This document shows positions 35,975 to 47,989 of a DNA stretch of 64,000 nt, piece after piece (position 1 is the first letter of the stretch; the number at the start of each line of letters is the position of its first letter). Position numbers and translations under genes: made by a program. Source of the stretch: Sarcophilus harrisii (taxonomy: Eukaryota; Chordata; Mammalia; Dasyuromorphia; Dasyuridae); NCBI RefSeq assembly GCF_902635505.1, contig NC_045432.1, positions 74,221,823-74,285,822 of the forward strand, read 5' to 3'. The notes under the pieces were generated by a model. It ran no database searches, had not been told where the DNA came from, and worked only from the letters and a program-made list of their open reading frames with translations.

Positions 35975-36290
35975 CTGGCTGAAGGAACTGGGGATGTTTA
36001 GCCTAGAGAAAAGTACACTTGGAAGGGGTGTAGGGAAAGGCAGCTACCTTTGAGTACTTGTGGAATAGGCTTTTGATTTTATTTATTTCTGTTTGTTTTT
36101 CTTTCTTATTTTATTTGTGGAATAAGTCTGAAGACTTCTATTTGGGCATGGGAAGAAGCCGCAGAGAATCAAAGTTGCGCTTGATGGAGGAAAAAACTTC
36201 CTGACAATTAAAGCTGTTCCCAAATGGAATAGGTCGCATCAGACCATCGGGGTTCCATTGCGTGTCACCAGAAAGCTCGAGGAGCCAACA
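35975..36290 (+). repeat. CR1/L3-like LINE 3' end
   Basis: GGGATGTTTAGCCTAGAGAA, TTGAGTACTTGTGGAATAGG, GGAAAAAACTTCCTGACAAT and CAAATGGAATAGGTCGCATC follow the order of the CR1-class 3' end. A short T-rich piece at about 36,070-36,120 interrupts it. Confidence 0.75.
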
Positions 36291-36502
36291 CCGAGCAGGG
36301 AAAAGACGCCATGGGCCGAGAATCTGCTGAAAGAAGTGCAGACGGTCAGCCCAGAGAACGGATGGCTTAAGGCAGGCATTCCCAATTTGGGGGACCCTTA
36401 CCCTTCGGGGTGGGAGAAGCTTGTCCAGTGGGCCTACAGAATATTCTCCTATAGAAATACAGTATCTTCCTGAAATGACTGAATCAATTTCCCATTTCTT
36501 TT

Positions 36503-36505
<3 letters not shown>

Positions 36506-36540
<35 letters not shown>

Positions 36541-36660
36541 TCCCTGTGGCATATATATATTTAATATATATTATTATATATCATATAATTATATAAAATA
36601 ATATATATATAAATATAATTATAATATATATTTAGTGTTTTATTATGTGTATATGTATGA
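36506..36660. repeat. (AT)n microsatellite and AT-rich flank
   Basis: A pure TA run of about 30 bases (36,508-36,538), then imperfect TATATATT words to about 36,650. Confidence 0.95.
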
Positions 36661-36879
36661 TAAACTTGTGAACTTCTATTCATTTTGAATAGGGATTATG
36701 GGAAGATTTACAAAAAGGGGGACGTGGCCAAGAGGTACCGGAAAAAGACTCTCTAGGAATAGGTAACGATAGGAATGGTTTAGGCCGTCAAGGTGAGTTA
36801 ATTCGTCTCCTTCTTTCCCACTGATCTTGATGAGGAAATTCTCATTTGCTTCAAGGAATTCATTGATCATAGTCAGCAA

Positions 36880-37030
36880 GAACCTTAGAAGTCATGAAGT
36901 CCAATTCATCCATTTTACAGATGAGGAAACTGAAGCTCAGAGAGATTGGCTCAGCTAAATCATAAAGCTACAAGTGTCTAAATCTTCTGAACTCCCGCTC
37001 CGGCCCACTTCACTGTATATTAAGCTATTT
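36880..37030 (+). repeat. MIR/THER1 copy
   Basis: TCCATTTTACAGATGAGGAA, then ACTGAAGCTCAGAGAGATTG, then a hydrophilic tail of typical MIR order. Confidence 0.85.
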
Positions 37031-37039
37031 GTTCAGTCT

Positions 37040-37267
37040 TTTTTTTTTTTTTAAATATTGTGTTTAACTGTCATTTGGGGTTATCTTGACAAACACATTG
37101 GAGGGGTCAGCCATCTCCTTCTCTAGTTCATTGTACACATGAGAAAACTGAGGTAAACAGCGTGAAAGTGACTTGCCCAGGGTCACACAGCTAGGAGCCG
37201 CCTGAGGATGAATGTTTTCATCTTCCTGACTCCAAATCTGGCACTCTGTGCACTGCACCGCCTAGTT
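37040..37267 (-). repeat. MAR1-type SINE, antisense
   Basis: A T-run at left is the reversed tail. Then come TTTGGGGTTATCTTGACAAA, GACTTGCCCAGGGTCACACA and CACTGCACCGCCTAGTTACC, the reversed tRNA-like head. It borders the satellite directly. Confidence 0.88.
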
Positions 37268-40200
37268 ACCTTGTAGTAGGCAATATGGCTCCTCTATCTG
37301 TCCATTTGGTACTGTGAGGAGGGAGGGGGCCCCAGGGAGGGCTGAGCTGGGCTTATATGTCTTCGGGGTTGGGTGAAGCCTGGGCACTCTATTCAACCCC
37401 TCCCCATCTTGGCACTGCCTGAGCCCCAGGGCTATGTGGAGATAAGAGCAGGGAACTGACACCCAGGCTGGGGGGGACACGTGGACTCTTATGTTCTCCC
37501 AGCGTGGTACCTGGACCTGTCTGCGGTTAGGAGCCTGGGGGGACAATCGGATGATTACATCTTGATACACTTTGGCTTGGAACCCCTTGGCACCCCTTAC
37601 TATCTGTGATTTAAGCCCAGGATGGGGGGAAACTCACATGCTTATGGACCCCTCCATGGCTTGCACCCCGTTGGCACTTGGGCCTCTCTGTTATTAAGAA
37701 TCTGGGGAGACACTTGCATATTTATAGACCCCCCATAATGTGGTATCCTCTTGGCACTTGGGCTTGTTTGTGGTTAAGAGCCCAGGTTGGGAGGGGCACT
37801 TGCATGTTTATGGACCCCCCATAGCTTGGTATCCCCTTGGCACTTGGGCCTATCTATTATTAAGAGTCTGGGAAGACACTCGCATGTTTGTGGACCCCCC
37901 ATAGCTTGGTATCCCCTTGGCACTTGGGCTTGTTTGTGGTTAAGAGCCCTGGGGTTGGGAGGGGCACTTCCATGCTTATGGACCCCCCATAGCTTGGCAC
38001 CCCCTTGGCACTTGGGCCTCTCTGTTATTAAGAGTCTGGAGAGACACTCGCATGTTTGCAGACCCCCCATAGCTGGGTATCTCCTTGGCACCTGGGCCTA
38101 GCTATAATTTAGAGCATTAGTTGGGGGTGCATTTCCATGATTATGGACCCCCCATAACTTGGCACCCCCTGGGCACTTGGGCCTATCTGTGATTGAGAGC
38201 CGTGGTTGGGAGGGGCATTTCTATGTTTGTGGACCCCCCATAGCTTAGCACCCCCTTGGCACTTGGGCCTATCTGTTATTAAGAGTCTGGGAAGACACTC
38301 GCATGTTTGTGGACCCCCCATAGCTGGGTATCCCCTTGGCACCTGGGCCTATCTATAATTTAGAGCACTAGTTGGGGGGCATTTCCATGATTATGGACCC
38401 CCCATAGCTGGGTATCCCCTTGGCACCTGGGCCTGTCTGTGATTTACAGCCCTGGTTGGGAGGGGCACTTCTATGTTTGAGGACCCCCATAGTTTGGCAC
38501 CCCCTTGGCACTTGGGCCTATCTGTTATTAAGAGTCTGGGAAGACACTCGCATGTTTGTGGACCCCCCAGCAACCCCTTGGCACTTGGGCCTATCTATTA
38601 TTAAGAGTCTGGGGAGACACTTCCATGTTTTTGGAACCCCCATCACTTGGTACCCTCTTGTCACTTGGGCCTGTCTGTGATTTATAGCTGTGGTTGGGAG
38701 GGGCACTTCTATGTTTGTGGACCCCCCATAGATTAGCACCCCCTTGGCACTTGGGCCCATCTTTTAATAAGAATCTGGGGAGACACTGCATGTTTATGAA
38801 CCCCCCATAGCTAGGTATCCCCTTGGCACCTGGGCCTATCTGTTATTAAGAGTCTGGGGAGACACTGCATGTTTGTGGACCTCCCATAGCTGGGCACCCC
38901 CTTGGCACCTGGGCCTATCTATAATTTAGAGCACTAGTTGAGGGGGCATTTCCATGATTATGGACCCCCCATAGCTTGGTATCCTTTTGGCACTTTTGCC
39001 CATCTTTTAATAAGAGTCTGGGGAGACACTCGCATGTTTTGGACCCCCCATAGCTGGGTATCCCCTTGGCACCTGGGCCTATCTATAATTTAGAGCACTA
39101 GTTGAGGGGGAATTTCCATGATTGTGGACCCCCCATAGCTTGGTATCCTTTTGGCACTTTTGCCCATCTTTTAATAAGACTCTGGAGAGACACTCGCATG
39201 TTTATGGACCCCCCATAGTTGGGTATCCCCTTGGCACCTAGGCCTATCTATAGTTTAGAGCACTAGTTGAGGGGGCATTTCCATGATTATGGACCCCCAT
39301 AGCTTGGTATCCTTTTGGCACTTTTGCCCATCTTTTAATAAGAGTCTGGGGAGACACTGCATGTTTGTGGACCCCCCATAGCTTAGCACCCCCTTGGCAC
39401 TTGGGCCTATCTATTATTAAGAATCTGGGGAGACACTCGCATGTTTGTGGACCCCCCATAGCTGGGTATCCCCTTGGCACCTGGGCCTATCTATAATTTA
39501 GAGCACTAGTTGGGGGGGCACTTCCATGATTATGGACCCCCCATAGTTTGGTATCCTCTTAACCCTTGGGCCCATCTTTTATTAAGAATCTGGGGAGACA
39601 TTTGCATGTTTGTGGACCCCCCATAGCTTGGTATCCCCTTGGCACTTGGGCCTATCTTTTATTAAGAATCTGGGGAGACACTCGCATGTTTGTGGACACC
39701 CTCATAGCTTAGCACCCCTTTGGCACCTGGGCCTGTCTGTCATTGAGAGCTGTGCTTGGGGGGGCACTTCCATGATTATGGACCCCCCATAGGTTGGCAC
39801 CCCCTGGGCACTTGGGCCCATTTCTTATTAAGAATCTGGGGAGACATTGGCATGTTTGTGGACGCCCCATAGCTTGGCACCCCCTTGGCACCTGGGCCTG
39901 TCTATGATTGAGAGCCGTGCTTGGGGAGGGGACTTACATGGTTATGCACCGCCAATAGCTTAGTATCCCCTTGGAACTTGGGCCTATCTATAATTTAGAG
40001 CACTAGTTGAGGGGGCACTTCCATGATTATGGACCCCCCATAGCTTGGTATCCCCTTGGCACCTGGGCCTATCTATAATTTAGAGCACTAGTTGGGGGGC
40101 ACTTCCATGATTATGTATCCCCCGTCGCTTGGTATCCTCTTGGCACTTGTGCAAATCTTTTATTAAGAATCTGGGGAGACACTCGCATGTTTGTGGACCC

Positions 40201-41104
40201 CCCATAGCTTAGCACCCCCTTGGCACTTGGGCCTATCTATTATTAAGAGTCTGGAGAGACACTCGCATGTTTGTGGACCCTCCAGAGCAGGGTATCCCCT
40301 TGGCACTTGGGCCTCTCTGTTATTAAGAGTCTGGAGAGACACTCGCATGTTTGTAGACCCCCCATAGCTTGGTATCCTCTTAACCCTTGGGCCCATCTTT
40401 TAATAAGAATCTGGGGAGACATTGGCATGTTTGTGGACCCCCCATAGCTTGGTATCCTCTTGGCACTTGTGCCCATCTTTTATTAAGAATCTGGGGAGAC
40501 ACTCGCATGTTTGTGGACACCCTCATAGCTTAGCACCCCTTTGGCACCTGGGCCTGTCTGAGATTGAGAGCAGTGCTTGGGGGGGGGACTTCCATGATTA
40601 TGGACCCCCCATAGCTGGGTATCCCCTTGGCACCTGGGCCTATCTATAATTTAGAGCACTAGTTGAGGGGGCATTTCCATGATTATGGACCCCCCATAGC
40701 TTGGTATCTCCTTGGCACCTGGGCCTGTCTGTGATTTATAGCTGTGGTTGGGAGGGCACTTCTATGTTTGTGGACCCCCCATAGCTTAGCACCCCCTTGG
40801 CACTTGGGCCTATCTGTTATTAAGAGTCTGGGAAGACACTCGCATGTTTGTGGACCCCCCATAGCTGGGTATCCCCTTGGCACCTGGGCCTATCTATAAT
40901 TTAGAGCACTAGTTGAGGGGGCATTTCCATGATTACGGACCCCCCATAGCTTGGTATCCTTTTGGCACTTTTGCCCATCTTTTAATAAGAGTCTGGGGAG
41001 ACACTGCATGTTTGTGGACCCCCCATAGCTTGGCACCCCTTTGGCACCTGGGCCTGTCTGTCATTGAGAGCTGTGCTTGGGGGGGCACTTCCATGATTAT
41101 GGAC

Positions 41105-43080
41105 CCCCATAGTTGGGGTTCCCCCTGGGCATTTGGCCCTTTTTTTAAAAAGTTGGGGGCCTTCCAGTTTTGGACCCCCATGCTGGATCCCCTTGGCACT
41201 GGGCCCTTTAAATTTAGGCATAGTTGGGGGGCATTCCAAAACCCCCATGCTTGGATCCCTTGGCATTTCCCTTCTTTTTTAAAAAGTTGGGGAATCGGGT
41301 TTGGACCCCCATGGCTTGCACCCCCGGACTTGGGCCTATTTTTTGACTGGGCCTTTGTTTTGGACCTAGTGGGCCCCCCCGGGCCATCTTTAAATTTGGC
41401 CAGGGGCACCCTGGGCCCCCTATTTCCCTTTTATTTTAAAATTGGGAAACCCCTTTTGGGGGCCCATGGGGTTTTGGCACCTGGGCCTATTATAATTTTA
41501 GAGCATAGTTGGGGGACCGATTAGGACCCCTTTTAACCTTTTTGGCTTTGGGCCCTCTTTTTTAAAATAAGTCTGGGAAAGGGGGCCCCCACTGGGCCAT
41601 TTGGGTTTTAGTTTCCCCATAGGGCCCCCCCAATGGGCCTATCTTTTATTAAAGTCTGGAAGAACTCGTGTTTTGGACCCCCAAGTTGGATCCTTCACCT
41701 GGGCCTTTAAATTTAAGCCCAGTTGGGGTTTGATTATGGACCCCCCAAGGGCCATTCCCTTGGCACCTGGGTTTTTAAATTGAGACACCCCATGTTTGGC
41801 CCCCTGGGTTTTCCCCTTGCATTTCCCATCTTTTAATTTAGAATTGGGGGAATTTCCAGTTTTGGGACCCCCCCATGGCTTTCCCCTTTTGGCACCCCAT
41901 TTTTTAAAGAGCCTGGGGGCATATTTTTGGACCCCCATAGCTTGGCCCTTGGCCGTGCCCATCTTAAAATCTGGGGAACACTCTTTTTTGGACCCCGCTG
42001 GGATCCCCGGCACCTGGGCATCATAATTTGAGCACTAGTTGGGGGATTTCCATGATTATGGAATCTGGTTCCCCTTGGCCCTGGCCCTTTTAAACTGGGG
42101 GGACCCTTTGTTTGGACCCCCATCTTACCCCTTTGGCCTATTATAATTTGAGCCTTTAGGGGACCCATGTTTGGACCCCCCTTTGTTTGGCCCTTTAATT
42201 GGCCCACTTTTATTGAACTCATTTGGTTTTGGGCCCCCTAGCAAACCCCCTTGGACTGGGCCATTTTTTAAGGTCTGGGGACACTGCATGTTTGGCCCCT
42301 TTGGCCCCCCCAGGCCTTTTTTCCTTGGGCATTTTTACCCCCTATTTTCCCTAGGGTTTAAAATTTAAGGTTTTGGGGGGCATTTCCCGTTATGGCCCCC
42401 AATTTGGCCTTTCCCTTGGGCCCATCTTTTATTAAGGGGGACATTTGGTTTTGTGGCCCCCCAGTTGCCCCCAACTTGGGCCTATTATTTTAAATTGGAA
42501 GAACTCCAGATTTGGACCCCCCATAGGGTTCCCCTTGGACGGGCCCTTCCCTGGGCCTACTTTATTAAGGGGGAACTGTGTTTGGGCCCCCCTTTCCCCG
42601 GCACCACTTTTTAAGTTTTAAGGGTTTCCGGGTTGGGACCCCAATGGATTTTCTTCCCTTTTAATAAAAGTCTGGGAGCACTCATGTTTGGACCCCCTGT
42701 TGCCCCCTTCACTTGGCCATTATTTAAAGGTCTGGGAGACATCGGTTGTTTTGGACCCCATGGTGGGTATCCCTTCACCTGGGCCTATCTAATTGAATAG
42801 TTGGGGGCACTTCAGATTATGGACCCCATGTTTGGTATCCTTGGACCGGGCCATTTTAATTTAAGATTTTGGGGGCATTCCATGTTAGGACCCCATGGGG
42901 ATCCTCGGCCTTGGGCCCATCTTTTTATTAAGTTGGGCATCCATGTTTGGGACCCCATGCTGGGTATCCTTGGCACCCCTGGGCCTATCTTAATTTAGAA
43001 CCTGGGGGGCACTTTGTTTGGACCCCCAAGCTTGGGACCCCTTCATAAGGGTTATATTATTAAGATTGGAAGACACTGAA
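41105..43080. repeat. Eroded part of the satellite (deletion-rich monomers)
   Basis: Monomer words keep their order, but bases are lost almost everywhere and homopolymers are exaggerated, for instance in runs of G, C or T around GGACCC and GGGCC. Similar stretches occur at about 44,300-45,300 and 46,660-47,960, between well-preserved stretches. The abrupt changes in quality inside one array suggest low-quality consensus rather than gradual decay. Confidence 0.6.
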
Positions 43081-44047
43081 TTATGGACCCCCATGTTGGG
43101 TATCCCTGGAGTGGCCATCCCTTGGCACCTGGGCCTATCTGTTATTAAGAGTCTGGAGACACTGCATGTTTGTGGGACCCCATAGTGGGTATCCCTGGGC
43201 ACCTTGGGCCTATCTAAATTTAGAGCACTAGTTGAGGGGCACTTCCAGATTATGGGACCCCCATAGTTGCATCCCTTGGCACCTGGGCCTATCTATAATT
43301 TAGAGCACTAGTTGGGGGGCACTTCCATGATTATGGACCCCCCATAGCTTGGTATCCTCTTGGCACTTGTGCCCATCTTTTAAGAATCTGGGAGACACCT
43401 GCATGTTGTGGACCCCATGCTGGGATCCCCTACACCTGGGCCATCTATAATTTAGAGCACTAGTGGGGCACTCCATGATTATGGACCCCATAGGGATCCC
43501 TTGGCATTGTGCCATCTTTATTAGAATCCACACTGCATGGGCCCATGCTGGATCCCTGACACCTGGGCCTATCTATAATTTAGAGACCAGTTGGGGGCAC
43601 CAGATTAGGACCCCCATAGCTGGTATCCCTTGGCTCCAGCCTCATCTTAATTAGAACTGGGCACTCCATGTTTGGACCCCCAAGTGGTATCCCCTTGGCA
43701 CCTGGGCCTATCTATAATTTAGAGCTCTAGTTGAGGGGGCACTTCCATGATTATGGACCCCATAGTTTGGTATCCTTACCCTTGGCCCACTTTTATAAGA
43801 TCTGGGGAGACATTGCTGTTTGTGGGACCCCCATAGCTTAGCACCCCTTTTATTTGGCTATATATTATTAAGTCTGGGAAGACACTGCATGTTATGGACC
43901 CCATAGCTGGCTATCCCTTGGCACCGGGCCTATTTTATTAAGAGTCTGGGAAGACACTGCATGTTTGGGACCCCATAGCTGGGTATCCCTGCACCTGGCC
44001 TATCTATATTTAGAGTCTAGGAGGGGATTTCATGATTATGGACCCCC

Positions 44048-44303
44048 CATAGTTTGGTATCCTCTTAACCCTTGGGCCCATCTTTTATTAAGAATCTGGG
44101 GAGACATTTGCATGTTTGTGGACCCCCCATAGCTTAGCACCCCCTTGGCACTTGGGCCTATATATTATTAAGAGTCTGGGAAGACACTCGCATGATTATG
44201 GACCCCCCATAGCTGGGTATCCCCTTGGCACGTGGGCCTATCCCCTTGGCACCTGGGCCTATCTGTTATTAAGAGTCTGGGAAGACACTCGCATGTTTGT
44301 GGG
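44048..44303. repeat. Segment duplicated 1,362 bp downstream within the satellite
   Basis: About 250 bases here recur nearly unchanged at about 45,410-45,665. The copies share an unusual partial monomer in which CCCCTTGGCACGTGGGCCTA is followed directly by CCCCTTGGCACCTGGGCC. A shared anomaly like this indicates duplication of a larger block within the array. Confidence 0.75.
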
Positions 44304-47300
44304 ACCCCATAGTGGGATCCTTGGCACCTGGGCCTATCTATAATTAGAGAAGTTGGGGGCATTCAGGATTATGGACCCCCATAGCTTGGATCCTTTGGCA
44401 CTTGCCCATCTTTAATAAGAGTTGGGAGACACTTGCATGTTTGTGGACCCCATAGCTTGACCCTTGCACCTGGGCCTATCTTTATTAAGAGTCTGAGAGA
44501 CACTTCTGTTTTTGGACCCCATAGCTTGGGATCCCTGCAACCTGGGCTATCTATAATTTAGAGATAGTGGGGCACTTCCATGATTAGGACCCCATAGCTT
44601 GACCTCTTGGCACTTGGCCATCTTTATTAAATCGGGAGACACTGCTGTTTGTGACCCCATGCTGGGTATCCCTCACCTGGGCCCTATAATTTAGAGCACT
44701 AGTTGGGGGGCACTTCCATGATTATGGACCCCATAGCTTGGATTTCCCCTTGGCACTGGGCCTATTTTATTAAATTCCTTTTTTGGACCCCAACTTAGCC
44801 CCTTTGGGGGGGGCACTTCATGATTTGGACCCCCATGCTGGGATCCCCTCACCTGGGCATCTTTTTAAGATCTGGGGAGACACCCCGTTTGGGACCCCAT
44901 AGTTGATCCCTCACCTGGGCCTATCTATAATTTAACATTGGGGGGGGCATATGATTATGGGACCCATGCTTGGATCCTTCTGGCACTTTTGGCCCATCTT
45001 TTTTAAGAATCTGGGAGACACTTGTGTTTTGGACCCCCATAGCTTAGCAACCCCTTTTGGACTTGGGCCTATATTTATTGAGTCTGGGGAAGACACTGAT
45101 GTTTTGGACCCCCATAGCTGGGACCCTTGGCACCTGGGTATCTTTAAGAGTCTGGGGAGACATCATGTTTTGGACCCCCCAAGCTGGGTATCCCTTGGAC
45201 CGGGCCTATCTATAATTTAGAGACTAGTTGGGGGGATTCCAGATTAGGACCTAAGCTTGGTATCCTTGGACTTGTGCCCATCTTTATTAAGAGTCTGGGG
45301 AGACACTCGGATGTTTGTGGACCCCCCATAGCTGGGTATCCCTTGGCACCGGCCTATCTATAGTTTAGAGCACTAGTTGAGGGGGCATTTCCATGATTAT
45401 GGACCCCCCCATAGTTTGGTATCCTCTTAACCCTTGGGCCCATCTTTTATTAAGAATCTGGGGAGACATTTGCATGTTTGTGGACCCCCCATAGCTTAGC
45501 ACCCCCTTGGCACTTGGGCCTATATATTATTAAGAGTCTGGGAAGACACTCGCATGATTATGGACCCCCCATAGCTGGGTATCCCCTTGGCACGTGGGCC
45601 TATCCCCTTGGCACCTGGGCCTATCTGTTATTAAGAGTCTGGGAAGACACTCGCATGTTTGTGGACCCCCCATAGCTGGGTATCCCCTTGGCACCTGGGC
45701 CTATCTATAATTTAGAGCAGTAGTTGAGGGGGCATTTCCAGGATTACGGACCCCCGATAGCTTGGTATCCTTTTGGCACTTTTGCCCATCTTTTAATAAG
45801 AGTCTGGGGAGACACTGCATGTTTGTGGACCCCCCATAGCTTAGCACCCCCTTGGCACTTGGGCCTATCTATTATTAAGAGTCTGGAGAGACACTCGTGT
45901 GTTTTGGACCCCCCATAGCTGGGTATCCCCTTGGCACCTGGGCCTATCTATAATTTAGAGCACTAGTTGGGGGGCACTTCCATGATTATGGACCCCCCAT
46001 AGCTTGGTATCCTCTTGGCACTTGTGCCCATCTTTTATTAAGAATCTGGGAGACACTCGCATGTTTGTGGACCCCCCATGGCTGGGTATCCCCTTGGCAC
46101 CTGGGCCTATCTATAATTTAGAGCTCTAGTTGAGGGGCACTTCCATGATTATGGACCCCCCATAGCTGGTATCCTCTTGGCACGTGGGCCTATCCCCTTG
46201 GCACGTGGGCCTATCTGTTATTAAGAGTCTGGAGAGACACTCGTGTGTTTTGGACCCCCCATAGCTTAGCACCCCCTTGGCACTTGGGCCTATATATTAT
46301 TAAGAGTCTGGGAAGACACTCGCATGATTATGGAAACTGGGTTCCCCTTGGCACCTGGGCTATCTGTTTTAAAGAGTCTGGGAGACACTGCATGTTTTGG
46401 ACCCCCATACTGGGTATCCCTTTCAAAAGGGCCCCTACTATAATTTAGGACTGTGGGGGCACTTCCATGATTATGGACCCCCCATAGCTTGGTATCCTCT
46501 TGGCACTTGTGCCCATCTTTTATTAAGAATCTGGGGAGACACTCGCATGTTTGTGGACCCCCCATGGCTGGGTATCCCCTTGGCACCTGGGCCTATCTAT
46601 AATTTAGAGCACTAGTTGGGGGGCACTTCCATGATTATGGACCCCCATAGCTTGGTATCCTCTTGGCACCCTTATTGGGCCATGGGTTTTTATTAAGTCT
46701 GGAGACACCTGTTTTGGACCCCAAGGCACACCCCTTGGCACTTGGGCCATATATTTTAAGAGTTGGGAAGCAGCATGATTATGGACCCCCCATAGCTGGG
46801 TATCCCCTTTGGGGGCCCTTCCCCTAGGGCCTATCTTTATTAAGAGTTGGGGCACTTTTTTGGACCCCCCATAGCTGGGTATCCCCTTGGCACCTGGGCC
46901 TATCTATAATTTAGAGCACTAGTTGAGGGGGCATTTCCAGTTTAACCCCCCATAGGGTATCCTTTCCTTTTGCCCATCTTTTAATAAGAATCTGGGGAGA
47001 CATGCATGTTTGTGGACCCCCAACTTAGCACCCCCTTGGCATTGGGCTATTATTATTAAATCTGGGAGACACTCGTGTTTTGGACCCCCATGGCCAAATT
47101 TCCCCTTGGCACTGGGCCATTAAATTTAAAAAGTTGGGGGGGCACTCCTGTTATGGACCCCCATAGCTGGGTATCCCTGGCACCTGGGCTATCATAATTT
47201 AGAGCACAGTTGGGGGCATTCCATGATTATGGACCCCCCATAGTTGGTATCCTCTTGGATTGTGCCATCTTTTTTTGGGGCACCCGGGCCCCATCTGGGT

Positions 47301-47989
47301 ACCCGAAGTTCTTAAAAGACACTGGGGGGTTTTTTTGGACCCCCCCATAAGGGACCCCTTGGCCCCGGCCTATTATAATTTAGAGCTTTGGGGGGACTTC
47401 CATGATTATGGACCCCCCAGCTGGGGATCCCCCTTGGGCACCCGGCCATCTTATTAGAGTCTTGGGGGGCACTTCCTGTTTAGGGATCTCAACCCTTGGG
47501 CCCACTTTATTGTCTGGGGAACTTTGTGTTTGGGGACCCCAGTTGACCCCCCTTTGGGCTCTTATTATTGAGCTGGGGAAGCCCTGCTGGGGACCCTGTT
47601 GGTTTCCTTTGGACTTGGGCGGCGGGAAGACACGATGTTTTCCCCTCACCCTTTATTTCGGGCCATTAAAGCCAGGGCCCAAAGTTGAGGGGGCAACCCG
47701 TTAGGGCCCTAAGGGGGCCCCCCTTGGGCCCATCATTAAAACCTGGGGGCATTTGCTTTTTCCCCCAAAGCCCGTCCCCTTTGGGCCTAAATTTTTTGAG
47801 CTGGGAAAATTTCCCAGAAGGGCCCAAGGGCCCGGATGGGACCGGCCCCGGGCTGTTTGAGCGGAAGCCGCTTTTGGGGCCCCGGGACCCCACCTGGCCC
47901 TAAATTTAGAGCAAGTTAGGGGGGCTTTCCGGACGGGGCCGTACTTGATCCTTTGGCTTTTGCCCACTTTAATAAGGTTGGGGAGCCTT

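Larger units (their letters stand above)
37330..47960. repeat. Satellite array of 80-88 bp monomers (10.6 kb)
   Basis: The array is a head-to-tail repeat in which each monomer carries GGACCCCCCATAGCT, then TATCCCCTTGGCAC, then GGGCCTAT. Measured starts of the GGACCC word run 37,812, 37,892, 37,980, 38,061, 38,145, 38,231, 38,311 and 38,395, so spacing is 80-88 bp. Three variable middles are visible: one with GAGTCTGGGGAGACACTCGC, one with TTTAGAGCACTAGTTG, and one with TGGTTGGGAGGGGCACTTC. From 38,061 to 38,561 these recur as a strict 250-bp trio. The left edge (37,330-37,700) holds diverged monomers, as expected at an array margin. I do not know a named family for it. Long open frames across it arise because few stops occur in the unit, and monomer length does not preserve frame. 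Confidence 0.93.

Noticed and set aside
37774-41524. Open frames of 60-200 codons on both strands of the satellite
   Set aside because: They repeat with the DNA unit, and monomers of 80, 84 and 86 bp do not keep a frame. Their presence follows from a stop-poor repeat.
38200-46600. CTCF-like core (GCACCCCCTTGG) in every satellite monomer, suggesting a DXZ4-like boundary array
   Set aside because: The core matches only the C-rich middle of the CTCF motif and lacks the conserved end. Human DXZ4 lies on the other side of AGTR2 and has a 3-kb unit. I could not support homology.
37262-47960. CRISPR-like array
   Set aside because: There are no short identical repeats with unique spacers. The whole unit is repeated, and the context is vertebrate.
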